Assembly (NCBI RefSeq): GCF_039729195.1
Contig: NZ_CP155796.1
Coordinates: forward strand, 4,030,001-4,094,000
Reading direction: 5' to 3'
Length of the DNA: 64,000 nucleotides
DNA from: Mycobacterium sp. DL
Lineage (GTDB): Bacteria > Actinomycetota > Actinomycetes > Mycobacteriales > Mycobacteriaceae
A model generated the notes under the pieces. That model did not search any database and had not been told where the DNA came from. It was given only the letters and a program-made list of their open reading frames with translations. Below, piece by piece: positions 43,564-55,959 of this stretch (the first letter of the stretch is position 1; each line of letters starts with the position of its first letter). A program made the translations under genes and the position numbers.

Positions 43564-44154
43564 GTGAGCCAGCTGTCCTTCTTCTCGGCTGAGTCGGTGC
43601 CGCCGGCCATCGCCGACCTGACGGGAATCCTGGCTGCGCAGGGGCAGGTGGTGCTCGCCGGGGGGTCGCGCGAGCAGACCGCGCGGTTGTCGGTGGTGGT
43701 GGACGCGCTGTGGCGGGCCAACGCGCTGGCCGAGATGATCGCCGACGCGGGGCTGGAACCCGAGATCGCCCGGACCGACGAGGACACGCCGCTGGTCCGC
43801 ACAGCGCTGGATGCCCGCCTGGTCCCGATCGCCGGCCAGTGGACCAGGGGCGCCGTCAAGACGGTGCCCCCTCAGTGGCTGCCGGGGCCACGGGAACTCC
43901 GAGCGTGGACGTTGGCGGCCGGGGCGCCGGAGTCCGACCGATACCTGCTCGGATTGGACCCGCACGCACCCGATACACATTCGCCGCTCGCGTCGGCCAT
44001 GATGAGGGTCGGGATTGCGCCTACGCTGATCGGGACCCGCGGGACCCGTCCGGCACTGCGGATCAGCGGTCGGCGGCGGCTGTCGCGCCTGGTAGAGAAC
44101 GTGGGGGAACCTCCGGAAGGCGCCGAACCGTTGTCGCAATGGCCGCGGACCTAG
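43564..44154 (+). CDS. Conserved hypothetical protein (Rv3647c orthologue)
   Basis: A 196-residue soluble protein beginning SQLSFFSAESVPPAIADLTG. It is conserved at this position, between cspA and topA, in mycobacteria. It contains GGSREQTARLSVVVDALWRA and a C-terminal GTRPALRISGRRRLSRL basic region. No motif of known function. GTG 43564 is chosen as start, since upstream in-frame sequence runs through cspA and its terminator in another frame. Confidence 0.7.
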   Translation: MSQLSFFSAESVPPAIADLTGILAAQGQVVLAGGSREQTARLSVVVDALWRANALAEMIADAGLEPEIARTDEDTPLVRTALDARLVPIAGQWTRGAVKTVPPQWLPGPRELRAWTLAAGAPESDRYLLGLDPHAPDTHSPLASAMMRVGIAPTLIGTRGTRPALRISGRRRLSRLVENVGEPPEGAEPLSQWPRT

Positions 44155-44287
44155 CGGCCGCGGGGCGGTCGGAGGCGCGGGGGCCAGTTTGCGTCGGCAG
44201 GCCGGGGGTGCGAAATTGTCAGTTGCCGGGGCGGCTCATCGAAGGATGCGACGTCCGCGGGCAATAAAGAAGTGGAGCTATACATAG

Positions 44288-47112
<2,825 letters not shown>

Positions 47113-47116
<4 letters not shown>

Positions 47117-48696
47117 CGCGACAGTCTGACCTCGTCGGCGGTCACCAGGTTGACCGGGCGGGCCAGCTGCGTCGGTGCCGTGCGGCCCCGCAGCTCGACG
47201 GTCTCCCCGACGTCCCAGCAGAGAGCCTCCGCGTCGAGCGCGCCGCTGACCGCGATCGCCGAGGCCAGCACGTGGCCGGGTTCCAGCTTCGCCAGCTCGG
47301 TGAGCCGGGCAGCCTCGTTCACGGGGTCACCGATCACCGTGTACTCGAATCGTGCCAACGCCCCGATGTGGCCGGCGATCGCCCGGCCGGCGGACACCCC
47401 GATGCCGAAGTCGGTCTCCCCGAGCACCTCGATGAGGTCGTCGTGCAACTCGCGGGAGGCCGCCAGCGCCGCACCGGAGGCGTCGGGATGCTCGATCGGA
47501 GCCCCGAAGATGGCCAGCGCGGCGTCACCCTGGAACTTGTTGACGAACCCGCCGTGGCGGTTGACGGTGTCGACGACGACCCGGAAGAACTCGTTGAGCA
47601 GGCTGACGACGTCGGCGGCCGGTCGGGTCGCCGCCAGCTGGGTCGACCCGACCAGGTCGACGAACAGCACGGCCACGTCGCGCTCCTGGCCGCCGAGCTC
47701 GGTACCCCGTTCCAACGCGCGGCGCGCGACGTCCTCACCCACGTAGCGGCCGAACAGGTCGCGTAGCCGCTGCCGTTCGGCCAGGTCGCGCACCATGTCG
47801 TTGAATCCGGCCTGGAGCAGCCCGAGCTCGCTGGCGTCGTAGATCTGCATGTGGGCGTTGTAGTTGCCGCGCTGCACCTCACCGAGGGCCCAGCGCAGCT
47901 GCCGCAGCGGGTCGGCGATGGACATCGCGACCAGCACGGTGCTGGCCAGCCCGATCACCAGTGCAGCGATCGCCAGCAGCAGGATCGTCGTGGTGAGTCG
48001 TTCGGCGGGTGCGGTGAGGATCGAGAACTTGCTGGCCACCAGCGCGAGCACGATGGTCAGGACGGGCACACCTGTCGAGAGCACCCAGGTCATCACCTGG
48101 CGCAGGATGACGCCCGGGGCGCGGAAGTTCTCCGGGACCCCGCCGCGCAGCGCGGCCACGGCCACCGGTCGCAACACCCGCTCGGACTGCAGGTAGCCGA
48201 TGATGGCGGTGGCGGTGGCGCCCAGACCGGTGGCGACGGCCACCACCGGTGCGGACTTGCTGGCCACCGGCCAGCTGGCGACGATGAACACCACCGACCC
48301 CAGCAGCCAGTTCGAGACGTTGATCAGCGAGCGGTAGAACGGCATCTTCAGCGCCCGGATGCGGGCCACTTCGGTCTCGGCCGGGTCCCGCTCGCCGAGC
48401 AGCATGTCGCGGCGCTGCCAGCGCATCACCGGGATCAGCAACCGCAGGCTCAGATACGACGCGACGGTGAACGACACGAACAGGAAACCCAGGAAGACCA
48501 CCAGGTTGAAGGTGGGCAGATCCTGCAGCTGGATGCGGTCCTCGGGAGGCAGGCCGAAACGCAGGAAGCCGAGGACCAGCAGGGCGCCGATGATGTCGGC
48601 CTGCAGCATGCCGAGGGTGAACACCGGCCACGGGGTGCGTGCGACCCAGCGGACGAATGCACTGATTCGCCCGACCTCGATCGGTTCGGCGGCCAT
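47113..48696 (-). CDS. Membrane adenylate cyclase, class III with HAMP (Rv3645 orthologue)
   Basis: A 527-residue protein: six transmembrane helices (about 20-265), a HAMP linker (SIADPLRQLRWALGEVQRGN) and a class III catalytic domain with metal Asp in VLFVDLVGST and KFQGDAALAIFGAP, and RFEYTVIGDPVNEAARL near the transition-state Asn/Arg. It makes cAMP from ATP at the inner membrane. The M. tuberculosis Rv3645 enzyme is fatty-acid responsive and a main source of cAMP. The product would feed CRP and the acetyltransferase acting on Acs. Confidence 0.93.
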
Positions 48697-48778
48697 CCGG
48701 ATACCGTATCGGGCGCAGCTGACGCGGAAGGGGCCTCTGGGACGGACGTGTCGGTTCGCAGCACTACTGTTATCGGCG

Positions 48779-50005
48779 ATGGCAGGTGTTTTTGCGCGTC
48801 TGGTGGGCCAGGACGCAGTGGAGTCGGAACTGATCCACGCGGCCCGGGCTGCACGCGGTGATTCGGCTCACACGGGGGCCGCCGGCGAGATCGAAGTCGC
48901 ATCCCGGTCGATGACCCATGCGTGGCTGATCACCGGGCCGCCGGGCTCGGGCAGGTCGGTGGCCGCCCTGTGCTTCGCCGCTGCGCTGCAGTGCACCGCC
49001 GCCGGCCCGCCCGGTTGCGGGGAGTGCCGGGCCTGCACCACCACGATGGCCGGTACCCACGCCGACGTGCGCCGGATCATCCCGGAGGGACTGTCCATCG
49101 GCGTCGATGCGATGCGGACCATCGTGCAGATCGCGTCACGGCGGCCCGGAACCGGCCGCTGGCAGATCGTGGTGATCGAGGACGCCGACCGGCTCACCGA
49201 GGGCGCCGCCAACGCCCTGCTCAAAGTGGTCGAGGAGCCGCCGCCGTCGACGGTGTTCCTGCTGTGCGCCCCGTCGGTGGACCCGGAGGACATCTCGATC
49301 ACGCTGAGGTCGCGGTGCCGGCACGTCGCGCTGGTGACCCCGCCGGTGGCGGCGATCGCCGGGGTGCTGATCGAATCCGACGGACTGCCGGAGAAGGACG
49401 CGGTGTGGGCGGCGTCGGTCAGCGGAGGGCATGTCGGGCGGGCCAGACGGCTGGCCACCGACGAGCAGGCACGGCAGAGAAGGCAGCGGGCGCTGAGCCT
49501 CGCGCGGGATGCGGCGACGCCGTCGCGGGCCTACGCCGCCGCCGAGGAACTGGTGGCCACGGCAGAGGCAGAGGCCAAGGCGCTGACCGGAGATCGCAAC
49601 GACGCCGAGGCGGACGAGTTGCGCACTGCGCTGGGCGCAGGCGGTACCGGGAAGGGCACCGCCGGGGCGATCCGCGGCGCCGCCGCGGCGATCAAGGACC
49701 TCGAGAAGCGCCAGAAGTCGCGCCAGACCCGGGCGTCGCGGGATGCACTCGACCGCGCCCTGATCGACCTCGCGACGTACTTCCGTGATGCCCTGCTGGT
49801 TTCGGCGGGCGCGGGGGAGGTGGCGCCCAACCACCCCGACATGGCCGAGAAGGTCGCCGCGATGGCGGCACATGCACCTCCGGACAAGCTGCTGCGCTGT
49901 ATCGAGGCGGTGCTGGAATGCCGCGAAGCCCTCGCGATCAACGTCAAACCCAAATTCGCGGTCGACGCCATGGTCGGCACCGTCGGGCAGGCGCTGCGCG
50001 GCTGA
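48779..50005 (+). CDS. holB: DNA polymerase III delta prime subunit (Rv3644c orthologue)
   Basis: A 408-residue clamp-loader subunit. FARLVGQDAVESEL opens the AAA+ domain; the P-loop is degenerate (GPPGSGRSVAAL) and the zinc module is CGECRACTTT after PPGC. ADRLTEGAANALLKVVEEPP and TLRSRCRHV are the sensor 1 and arginine-finger (SRC) motifs. It assists loading of the beta clamp. No ribosome-binding site is seen before ATG 48779, but TACTGT lies eight bases upstream, suggesting leaderless transcription. Confidence 0.92.
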   Translation: MAGVFARLVGQDAVESELIHAARAARGDSAHTGAAGEIEVASRSMTHAWLITGPPGSGRSVAALCFAAALQCTAAGPPGCGECRACTTTMAGTHADVRRIIPEGLSIGVDAMRTIVQIASRRPGTGRWQIVVIEDADRLTEGAANALLKVVEEPPPSTVFLLCAPSVDPEDISITLRSRCRHVALVTPPVAAIAGVLIESDGLPEKDAVWAASVSGGHVGRARRLATDEQARQRRQRALSLARDAATPSRAYAAAEELVATAEAEAKALTGDRNDAEADELRTALGAGGTGKGTAGAIRGAAAAIKDLEKRQKSRQTRASRDALDRALIDLATYFRDALLVSAGAGEVAPNHPDMAEKVAAMAAHAPPDKLLRCIEAVLECREALAINVKPKFAVDAMVGTVGQALRG

Positions 50006-50081
50006 CAGTCCGCGACCGGCATCAACTTGGGTCGTCGGCGGACCCTGCCGTAGACTCGGGCCGCCGTCGAATAGCCGGCAC

Positions 50082-50154
50082 GCCGCCTTAGCTCAGTCGG
50101 TAGAGCGTCTCACTCGTAATGAGAAGGTCGGGGGTTCGATTCCCCCAGGCGGCT
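50082..50154 (+). tRNA. tRNA-Thr(CGT)
   Basis: Acceptor GCCGCCT/AGGCGGC, D arm GCTC/GAGC, anticodon stem TCTCA/TGAGA around CTCGTAA (anticodon CGT), T arm GGGGG-TTCGATT-CCCCC, discriminator T. CCA is not encoded. It follows the delta prime gene, the same neighbourhood as thrV in M. tuberculosis. Confidence 0.95.
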
Positions 50155-50177
50155 CCGTTTTTCCGCGGAGACAGGCC

Positions 50178-50549
50178 TCAGTCCTCCAGCACTTCACGGG
50201 CCGCCGTGCACGCCGAGTTGGCCGCCGGGAACCCTGCATAGCCGCTCGAGTGGTAGATGACCTCGGCGATCTCGTCTTCCGTCAGCCCGTTGGTGCGCGC
50301 GATCCGGACGTGGGACTTGAGTTCGTCGGTGGCGCGCAGCGCGATCAGGATGCCGAGTGTGACCAGACTGCGGTCCCGGCGGCTCAGACCCTCCCGGCCC
50401 CACAGCGCGCCGAAGACGTTGTCGACGCCGATCTCGAGCAGTTCGTCGCCGAACTTGCCGTCGCGGATGCCGACGTCGTCACCTTCGGGGAGGACACCCG
50501 GCAGCAGTTCGCGGAAAACGTCGTAACCCTTGGCGCGCATATCGGTCAT
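50178..50549 (-). CDS. Carboxymuconolactone decarboxylase family protein
   Basis: A 123-residue CMD/PcaC-like protein with GREGLSRRDRSLVTLGILIA, the NGLTEDEIAEVIYHSSGYAGFPAA core and a C-terminal helix. The redox Cys pair of AhpD is absent, so it is more like the gamma-carboxymuconolactone decarboxylase branch. The substrate in this organism is not clear. It starts ATG 50549. Confidence 0.85.
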   Translation of the reverse strand: MTDMRAKGYDVFRELLPGVLPEGDDVGIRDGKFGDELLEIGVDNVFGALWGREGLSRRDRSLVTLGILIALRATDELKSHVRIARTNGLTEDEIAEVIYHSSGYAGFPAANSACTAAREVLED

Positions 50550-50576
50550 GCCACCAGGGTGACACAGTGCCCGTCG

Positions 50577-52343
50577 CTACTGCGGCGCCACAAAACCGAC
50601 GGGACCCGCTGCGACACACACCGACAGCGCTGCGGTGCCGGCGCGCACGGTGATCGCATCTCCCGCACCGGGCAGTCGTACGTAGACGCGGTTCAGCCCG
50701 GGCCGGACCGGAACCTTGACCTCGTCGCCGTCGGCCAGCGACAGCATCAGCGAGCCGTCACTGTTGGCCAGGTAGTTGATCTCTGCAGTCCAGTCAGCGG
50801 GCAGCAGCGGTCCGTCCAGTGGCATGCGCACCGGGAAGTCGGGCTGCACCAGGTATCCGCACTGCGGACCCGGCCCGGGGCGGATGGAACGGACCCAGGT
50901 CACCTTCGCGTCCGCGAGCTTGCCCGCAGCGTCGAGCATGCGTAGATCAGTTGTCGCAGAGGTGAATTCAGGACGGTCGTCGAGCAGGGCGAACATGTGG
51001 CTGGTCAGGTTCTCCGGCCACGCCACCCGCTGCAGCACCAGCGGATCGACCTCCTGGTCCAACATCGGCGCGTCGGAGGTGGCATCGGCGACCGCCAGGG
51101 CGGTGCGGGCGTTCTGCAGATACGGCTGTGCGGGGTTGTCGCGCCAACTGCTGAGGAACGTCGCCGTCGAGTACAGGCTGCTCGCGACGAACGCCACCGC
51201 GAGGCCCGCGGTCGTCAGCGATCTCGCCGTCGACGAGTCCAGCCCCCGCGACTCCTCCCGGTTCGGTGCGCACAGGCCGACCGCCGCCAGAAGCGCCAGC
51301 ACGACCACGAGATCGGGCAGATAGCGCAGTGTCTGAGCGAGCTCGAGCGCGGTGAACTGTGATGAGCGCATGAGGTAGATCGGCACCTGGCAGGCGACGG
51401 CGTACCCCAGCGCGGCCAGCCACACCGGGCCGATGCGCTTCTTGCGGTACAGCGTGAGCGCGACGATGCCCGCCAGTGCGACCCAGCCGAGCACCATCAC
51501 CGATGCGGGCGGGGTCGCCCACGGCGAGGCCGGCGCCCACCGCTGCCAATCCCACGGCCCGCCGACCAGGCCGGGCACGATGCCGTGAGTGACGGAGCGC
51601 CACAACAGATCCCATGTCATCGACAGATCGAAGCTCCACCGCTGCTGGTCGACCACCAGTAGATACACGCCGATCCAGGCGGCGGTGAGCGCCAAACACG
51701 TCAGCCACAGCCGGGCGCCGCGCCGCCAGACGGTCCGGATCGATCCGCTCCCCGTCACGTGCCAGTAGAGCGCGGTGACGGTGAACGCGACGAACGGGAT
51801 GATCGCCGCCTTCTCGAAGAACAGCAGCCCGCCGAAATACGCCAGCGCGCCGGTCAGCACGTAACGCCAGTTTCCGGTGCGCGTCAGCTGGATCGCGTCG
51901 GCGCACACCCAGGCCATCGCGGCCAGCATCGGAAGCGAGTTCAACGCCGCCGCCCACCATGCGAAACCCGGCACGGCCAACGGTGTGAACAGCGCGAAGG
52001 TCAAGGGCACCAACAACACCGGGCGCCAGCCGAGGATCACGTGCAACGCCCGGAGCAAGGCCAGCGAGGCCAGCAGGGTCAGTACCACCAGGCTGATCGC
52101 GGGACCCACCCAGTCCAGCGGGGCCAGCCGGGTGATGACCCCCGCTACCAGGAAGGCGCCGGGCATCACATGGCCGTCGTGGTCGTCGAAGAGGTACGCC
52201 GGTGACAGCAGGCTCTGGGTTCCCGCCCGGCCGACGAGGATCAGATCGTCCCAGTAGAAGTAGCCGCCGAACGCCAGCACCACCCGGACGACAAGATGCA
52301 GCGCGATGAGCGCTGCGGCGGTGCGGGCGACCCAGGACCTCAC
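50577..52343 (-). CDS. Large polytopic membrane protein, GT-C-like (Rv3635 orthologue)
   Basis: A 588-residue protein with about eleven transmembrane segments in its first 400 residues and an exported C-terminal domain of about 170 residues. An acidic motif YFYWDDLILVGRAG follows the first helix, as in GT-C glycosyltransferases using polyprenyl-phosphate sugars, but no family match can be claimed. GTG 52343 overlaps the galE stop (GTGA). Coupling to galE and a flippase-like gene supports a role in envelope glycan assembly. Confidence 0.7.
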   Translation of the reverse strand: MRSWVARTAAALIALHLVVRVVLAFGGYFYWDDLILVGRAGTQSLLSPAYLFDDHDGHVMPGAFLVAGVITRLAPLDWVGPAISLVVLTLLASLALLRALHVILGWRPVLLVPLTFALFTPLAVPGFAWWAAALNSLPMLAAMAWVCADAIQLTRTGNWRYVLTGALAYFGGLLFFEKAAIIPFVAFTVTALYWHVTGSGSIRTVWRRGARLWLTCLALTAAWIGVYLLVVDQQRWSFDLSMTWDLLWRSVTHGIVPGLVGGPWDWQRWAPASPWATPPASVMVLGWVALAGIVALTLYRKKRIGPVWLAALGYAVACQVPIYLMRSSQFTALELAQTLRYLPDLVVVLALLAAVGLCAPNREESRGLDSSTARSLTTAGLAVAFVASSLYSTATFLSSWRDNPAQPYLQNARTALAVADATSDAPMLDQEVDPLVLQRVAWPENLTSHMFALLDDRPEFTSATTDLRMLDAAGKLADAKVTWVRSIRPGPGPQCGYLVQPDFPVRMPLDGPLLPADWTAEINYLANSDGSLMLSLADGDEVKVPVRPGLNRVYVRLPGAGDAITVRAGTAALSVCVAAGPVGFVAPQ

Positions 52344-53320
52344 GAGCGGGGGTAGGCGTCTCCGGCGCGCCGGCGGGCAGTCCACGCCGAGGCGACCATG
52401 TCCTCGAGCGAGTGACGCATCGACCAGCCGAGATCGCGGGCGGCGAGGTCACCGGCGGCCACGATGCGCGCCGGGTCACCCGGTCGCCGCGGCATGATCC
52501 GCGGCTCGAAGTCGAACTCGGTGACCTCGCGGATCGCGGTCATGATCTCCCGCACCGACGTGCCGGCCCCGCTGCCGAGGTTGTACACCGGTTCGGTCGC
52601 CAGCCCGTCCCGGAGTCGCTGTGCCGCAGCGACATGCGCCAGTGCCAGGTCGGAGACGTGGATGTAGTCGCGCACGCAGGTGCCGTCGGGAGTCGGATAG
52701 TCGTCGCCGTTGATGCTCGGCGTGGCGCCGCGATAGAGCATGTCGAACACCTTCGGGAACAGGTTGTGGGGGCTGACGTCGTACAACTGGTCGTCGCCCG
52801 ATCCGACGACGTTGAAGTACCGCAGGCTGGTGTGCCGCAGGCCGGTGGCACGACCCGCGTCGCGCAGCAGCCACTCACCGATCAGTTTCGTTTCCCCGTA
52901 GGGTGATTCGGGTGTCGTGGGCGTTGTCTCGTCGACGATCTCGACATCCGGTGTGCCGTACGTGGCGGCGCTCGAGGAGAACACCACCTTGTCGACGCCC
53001 GCGGATTCCATCGCCTGCAGCAGGTTGACCGTGGCGGTGACGTTCTGCTCGTAGGTGTGCAGCGGCCGCTTGACCGATTCGCCGGCGTACTTGTAGCCCG
53101 CCACGTGGATGACCCCGTCCACCCCGAACCGCTGCAGGGTGTCCTCGATCAGCGCCCTGTCGAGCAGGGTGCCACGCACGAACGCCGCGCCGTCAGGTAC
53201 GAACTCCTCGATTCCGCTGGACAGGTCGTCGATCACCACCACCTGCAGGTCGGCGTCGAGCAGGGCGCGGGCCACGTGTGACCCGATGTACCCGGCGCCA
53301 CCGGTCACCAGCCAGCTCAT
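52340..53320 (-). CDS. galE1: UDP-glucose 4-epimerase
   Basis: A 326-residue extended short-chain dehydrogenase. The NAD site is VTGGAGYIGSHVARAL, catalytic Ser lies in VFSSSAATYG, YGETKLIGEW supplies Tyr and Lys, and SLRYFNVVG is the family signature. It interconverts UDP-glucose and UDP-galactose, needed for the mycobacterial arabinogalactan. It is the Rv3634c orthologue. GTGA joins it to the downstream membrane-protein gene. Confidence 0.93.
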   Translation of the reverse strand: MSWLVTGGAGYIGSHVARALLDADLQVVVIDDLSSGIEEFVPDGAAFVRGTLLDRALIEDTLQRFGVDGVIHVAGYKYAGESVKRPLHTYEQNVTATVNLLQAMESAGVDKVVFSSSAATYGTPDVEIVDETTPTTPESPYGETKLIGEWLLRDAGRATGLRHTSLRYFNVVGSGDDQLYDVSPHNLFPKVFDMLYRGATPSINGDDYPTPDGTCVRDYIHVSDLALAHVAAAQRLRDGLATEPVYNLGSGAGTSVREIMTAIREVTEFDFEPRIMPRRPGDPARIVAAGDLAARDLGWSMRHSLEDMVASAWTARRRAGDAYPRS

Positions 53321-53365
53321 GTCATCTCCTTTACTTCGACCGCAGCCTTGCAGCGTATTCGGCTG

Positions 53366-54616
53366 CTAGGCAGCGGTGGGCACTCGGGCGAGAGCGCCCA
53401 GGTGCACCACGATGCCCAGCAGCGGCCCGCACAGCAGCGCGACGACGGTGCGGACCTCGAGTTCGAGAGGCAGAAGCAGCAGCAGCGCAGAGGCGACCGT
53501 GGCGCACAGCCAGCCGGCCGCGTAGGCCCGGTGCAGAGCGGCGGCCACCGTCGCCGCGCCGGTCAGCGTCAGAAACGCGATCGCCACCGCTGCGGCGGTG
53601 AACCAGGCCAGCAGCGCACCGTCGGCGACGTACTCGGCACCGAAGGCCTCCCGCAGCAGCCACGGCCCGAATGCCGCCGCGAGTGCGACGCCGACGGCGC
53701 CGAGCGCGCCGACCAGCGCCGCCGGCGCCACCAGAGCCCGCAGGCGATGGGAGCGTTGGTCGACGAAATGGGCGATCAGATTGCCCTGCATGGCGGTCAG
53801 CGGCACCAGCAGCGGCGCCCGGGTCAGCGTCACGGCGAGGATCACCACGCCGCCGGTCGCGCCGAGGTCACCCCCGGAGGTGATCTTCAGCAGCACCGGA
53901 AACCCCATCACCAGAACCGCGCTGGCGCCCGCCGCGGCGATCGAGTGCCCGGTGCCGCGCAGGAAGGTCACGGTGCCGCCCGAGGTGAGCAACCCCGCGG
54001 CGGCCCGGGTGCCCGGCGAGGCGAGAAGCATCAGCAGCCATGCGATCGCGCCGGCGACGGTGGCCCACAGATACCCGCCGAGCCCCCAGCCCACGACGAA
54101 GGTGGCCGCGGCCACCGCGACCCGCAGCACGGCGTCGGTGACCATCAGCGCGCCGTACTCCGACCAGCGGTTGACCCCGGCGAGGGCGCCGAGCAGCGTG
54201 GTGTGCAGACAGAACCCGGCCAACCCGACGCTCAGCAGCGCGACGCTGAGAAGCCGGTCTTCGACGAAGACGTGCGCCGACCACAGCGGAGACGTCGCGG
54301 CGATCAACGCCGCGGCCGTCAGCCCGATCGCGGCACCCACCCGGATCGGGTGGGTGCGCTCTCCCGTTGGCTCGGTGTGAGCAGCGGAGCGGACTTCGCG
54401 CGTCGTCTCCTGGAGCAACCCGAACGCGGCTCCGCTGGCGAGCCCGAACGCGCCCCAGAACACCCCGAACACCGAGAAGCCCGCCGGCTCGAGATCGCGT
54501 GCGGCCAGGTAGAGCACCGCGTAGCCGCACAGTGCGGTCAGTGCCGTCGCCGCCCCGACCCGGACCATGCTGCTGCGGGTCACCGCCCCCGAAGGCGCGG
54601 CAGTCGCGTCGGTCAC
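53366..54616 (-). CDS. Polysaccharide flippase-like (MOP superfamily) membrane protein (Rv3630-like)
   Basis: A 416-residue membrane protein with about twelve transmembrane helices and few charged residues in them, as in Wzx/MATE-type oligosaccharide exporters. It shows the conserved ATALTALCGYAVLYLAARDL and GFSVFGVFWGAFGLASG start and LLAGVNRWSEYG. The cargo is unknown; lipid-linked glycan or a peptide product of the NRPS-like gene are both possible. GTG 54616 overlaps the M1 peptidase stop (GTGA). Confidence 0.7.
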   Translation of the reverse strand: MTDATAAPSGAVTRSSMVRVGAATALTALCGYAVLYLAARDLEPAGFSVFGVFWGAFGLASGAAFGLLQETTREVRSAAHTEPTGERTHPIRVGAAIGLTAAALIAATSPLWSAHVFVEDRLLSVALLSVGLAGFCLHTTLLGALAGVNRWSEYGALMVTDAVLRVAVAAATFVVGWGLGGYLWATVAGAIAWLLMLLASPGTRAAAGLLTSGGTVTFLRGTGHSIAAAGASAVLVMGFPVLLKITSGGDLGATGGVVILAVTLTRAPLLVPLTAMQGNLIAHFVDQRSHRLRALVAPAALVGALGAVGVALAAAFGPWLLREAFGAEYVADGALLAWFTAAAVAIAFLTLTGAATVAAALHRAYAAGWLCATVASALLLLLPLELEVRTVVALLCGPLLGIVVHLGALARVPTAA

Positions 54617-55959
54617 GCCCACACGTCCAGCGACGGAACCTTCGGTGAGTACAGCCACGCGTCCCACAGCGGACGCAGCGAATCCTCGGCATAGTGCGCG
54701 GCCATGCCGGTGAAGTCGTCGGTCACCACCGTGCCGTGCCGGTAGCGTGTGGTCCACTCCTGGAGCAGCGCAAAGAAACTGGCGTCACCGATTCGCATGC
54801 GCAGCGCGTGCAGGGTGAGTGCGCCGCGCTTGTACACCCGGTCGTCGAACATGTCGCGCGGCCCGGGGTCGGCGAGCACCAGGTTCTGCGCAGAGTTCTT
54901 CAGCCGCTGGTGATAGTGCAGTGCCCACTGATGTGCGGTGCGCTCGCCGCAGTGTTCGGACCACAGCCACTCGGCGTAGCAGGCGAAGCCCTCGTGCAGC
55001 CAGATGTGGCGCCAGCGTTGCGCGGTGACCGAGTTCCCGAACCACTGGTGGGCCAACTCGTGCGCGATCAGGCGCTCCGAACTGCGCTGTCCACCACAGT
55101 GATTGGCGCCGAAGATGGAGATACCCTGCGCCTCGAGCGGGATCTCCAGGTCATCGTCGGTCACCACCACGGTGTAACCCGTCGCCAGCGGATAGGGTCC
55201 GAACAGTTTCTCGAACAGTTTCATCATCTGGGGTTGGCGGCCGAAGTCGTGTTCGAAGTCGGCGCGCAGCCGGTCGGGCAGCACCGAGAAGATCTCGACG
55301 CCGTTCTTCGACATCCGGTGGCGTTCGTACACGCCGATCTGCAGGGTGACCAGGTACGTCGACGTGGGTTCGGCCTGCTCGTAGATCCAGGTGGTCATTC
55401 CGGCGCGTGCCCGGCGGGACAGCAGCTTGCCGTTGGCGACGGCAAAGTACACAGTCTCCGTGCTGATCTGGATTCGGAAGCTGGCCTTGGCGCTGGGATG
55501 GTCATCGCAGGGGAACCAGGACGCCGCGCCGTTGGGCTGCCCGGCGACGAGCGCGCCTTCGGTGAGTTCCTCGAAACCGACGGCACCCCAATGGGATCGA
55601 ATGGGTCGGGGGGTGCCGCCGTAGCGCACCGTCACGGTCATCGCGGCGCCGGCCGGCAACCGCTCACCGAGGGTGATGTGCAGCTTGCCTGCCTGGCTTC
55701 GGAACTGCGAGGGTCGCTTGCCGTTCACCGTCACCTTCGACACCGCAAGGGCGTTCGACAGGTCGAGGGTGAAGGTCTTCAGCTCGGCCAGGGTGACGGC
55801 GGTGATGGTGGCCGATCCGGCGAGTCGGTTGATCGCGACCTTGTACTCGAGTTCGAGTTCGTAGCGGGACACCCGGTAGCCGAAATTGCCGGCCTCGGGC
55901 AGGTACGGGTCGATGACCGGAGGCCCGCTCTTCTTGGCGACCCGTTTGCGTCCCGTCAC
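54613..55959 (-). CDS. M1-family metallopeptidase
   Basis: A 448-residue zinc aminopeptidase-like enzyme. Zinc ligands are His300 and His304 (AHELAHQW) and Glu323 (LHEGFACYAEW). The exopeptidase GxMEN strand is replaced by PLEAQGISIFG, as in short bacterial M1 members, so specificity is uncertain. It has an N-terminal beta domain and no full C-terminal helical domain, and no signal peptide. The GTG start overlaps the NRPS-like stop (GTGA), so the two are made together. Confidence 0.88.
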   Translation of the reverse strand: MTGRKRVAKKSGPPVIDPYLPEAGNFGYRVSRYELELEYKVAINRLAGSATITAVTLAELKTFTLDLSNALAVSKVTVNGKRPSQFRSQAGKLHITLGERLPAGAAMTVTVRYGGTPRPIRSHWGAVGFEELTEGALVAGQPNGAASWFPCDDHPSAKASFRIQISTETVYFAVANGKLLSRRARAGMTTWIYEQAEPTSTYLVTLQIGVYERHRMSKNGVEIFSVLPDRLRADFEHDFGRQPQMMKLFEKLFGPYPLATGYTVVVTDDDLEIPLEAQGISIFGANHCGGQRSSERLIAHELAHQWFGNSVTAQRWRHIWLHEGFACYAEWLWSEHCGERTAHQWALHYHQRLKNSAQNLVLADPGPRDMFDDRVYKRGALTLHALRMRIGDASFFALLQEWTTRYRHGTVVTDDFTGMAAHYAEDSLRPLWDAWLYSPKVPSLDVWA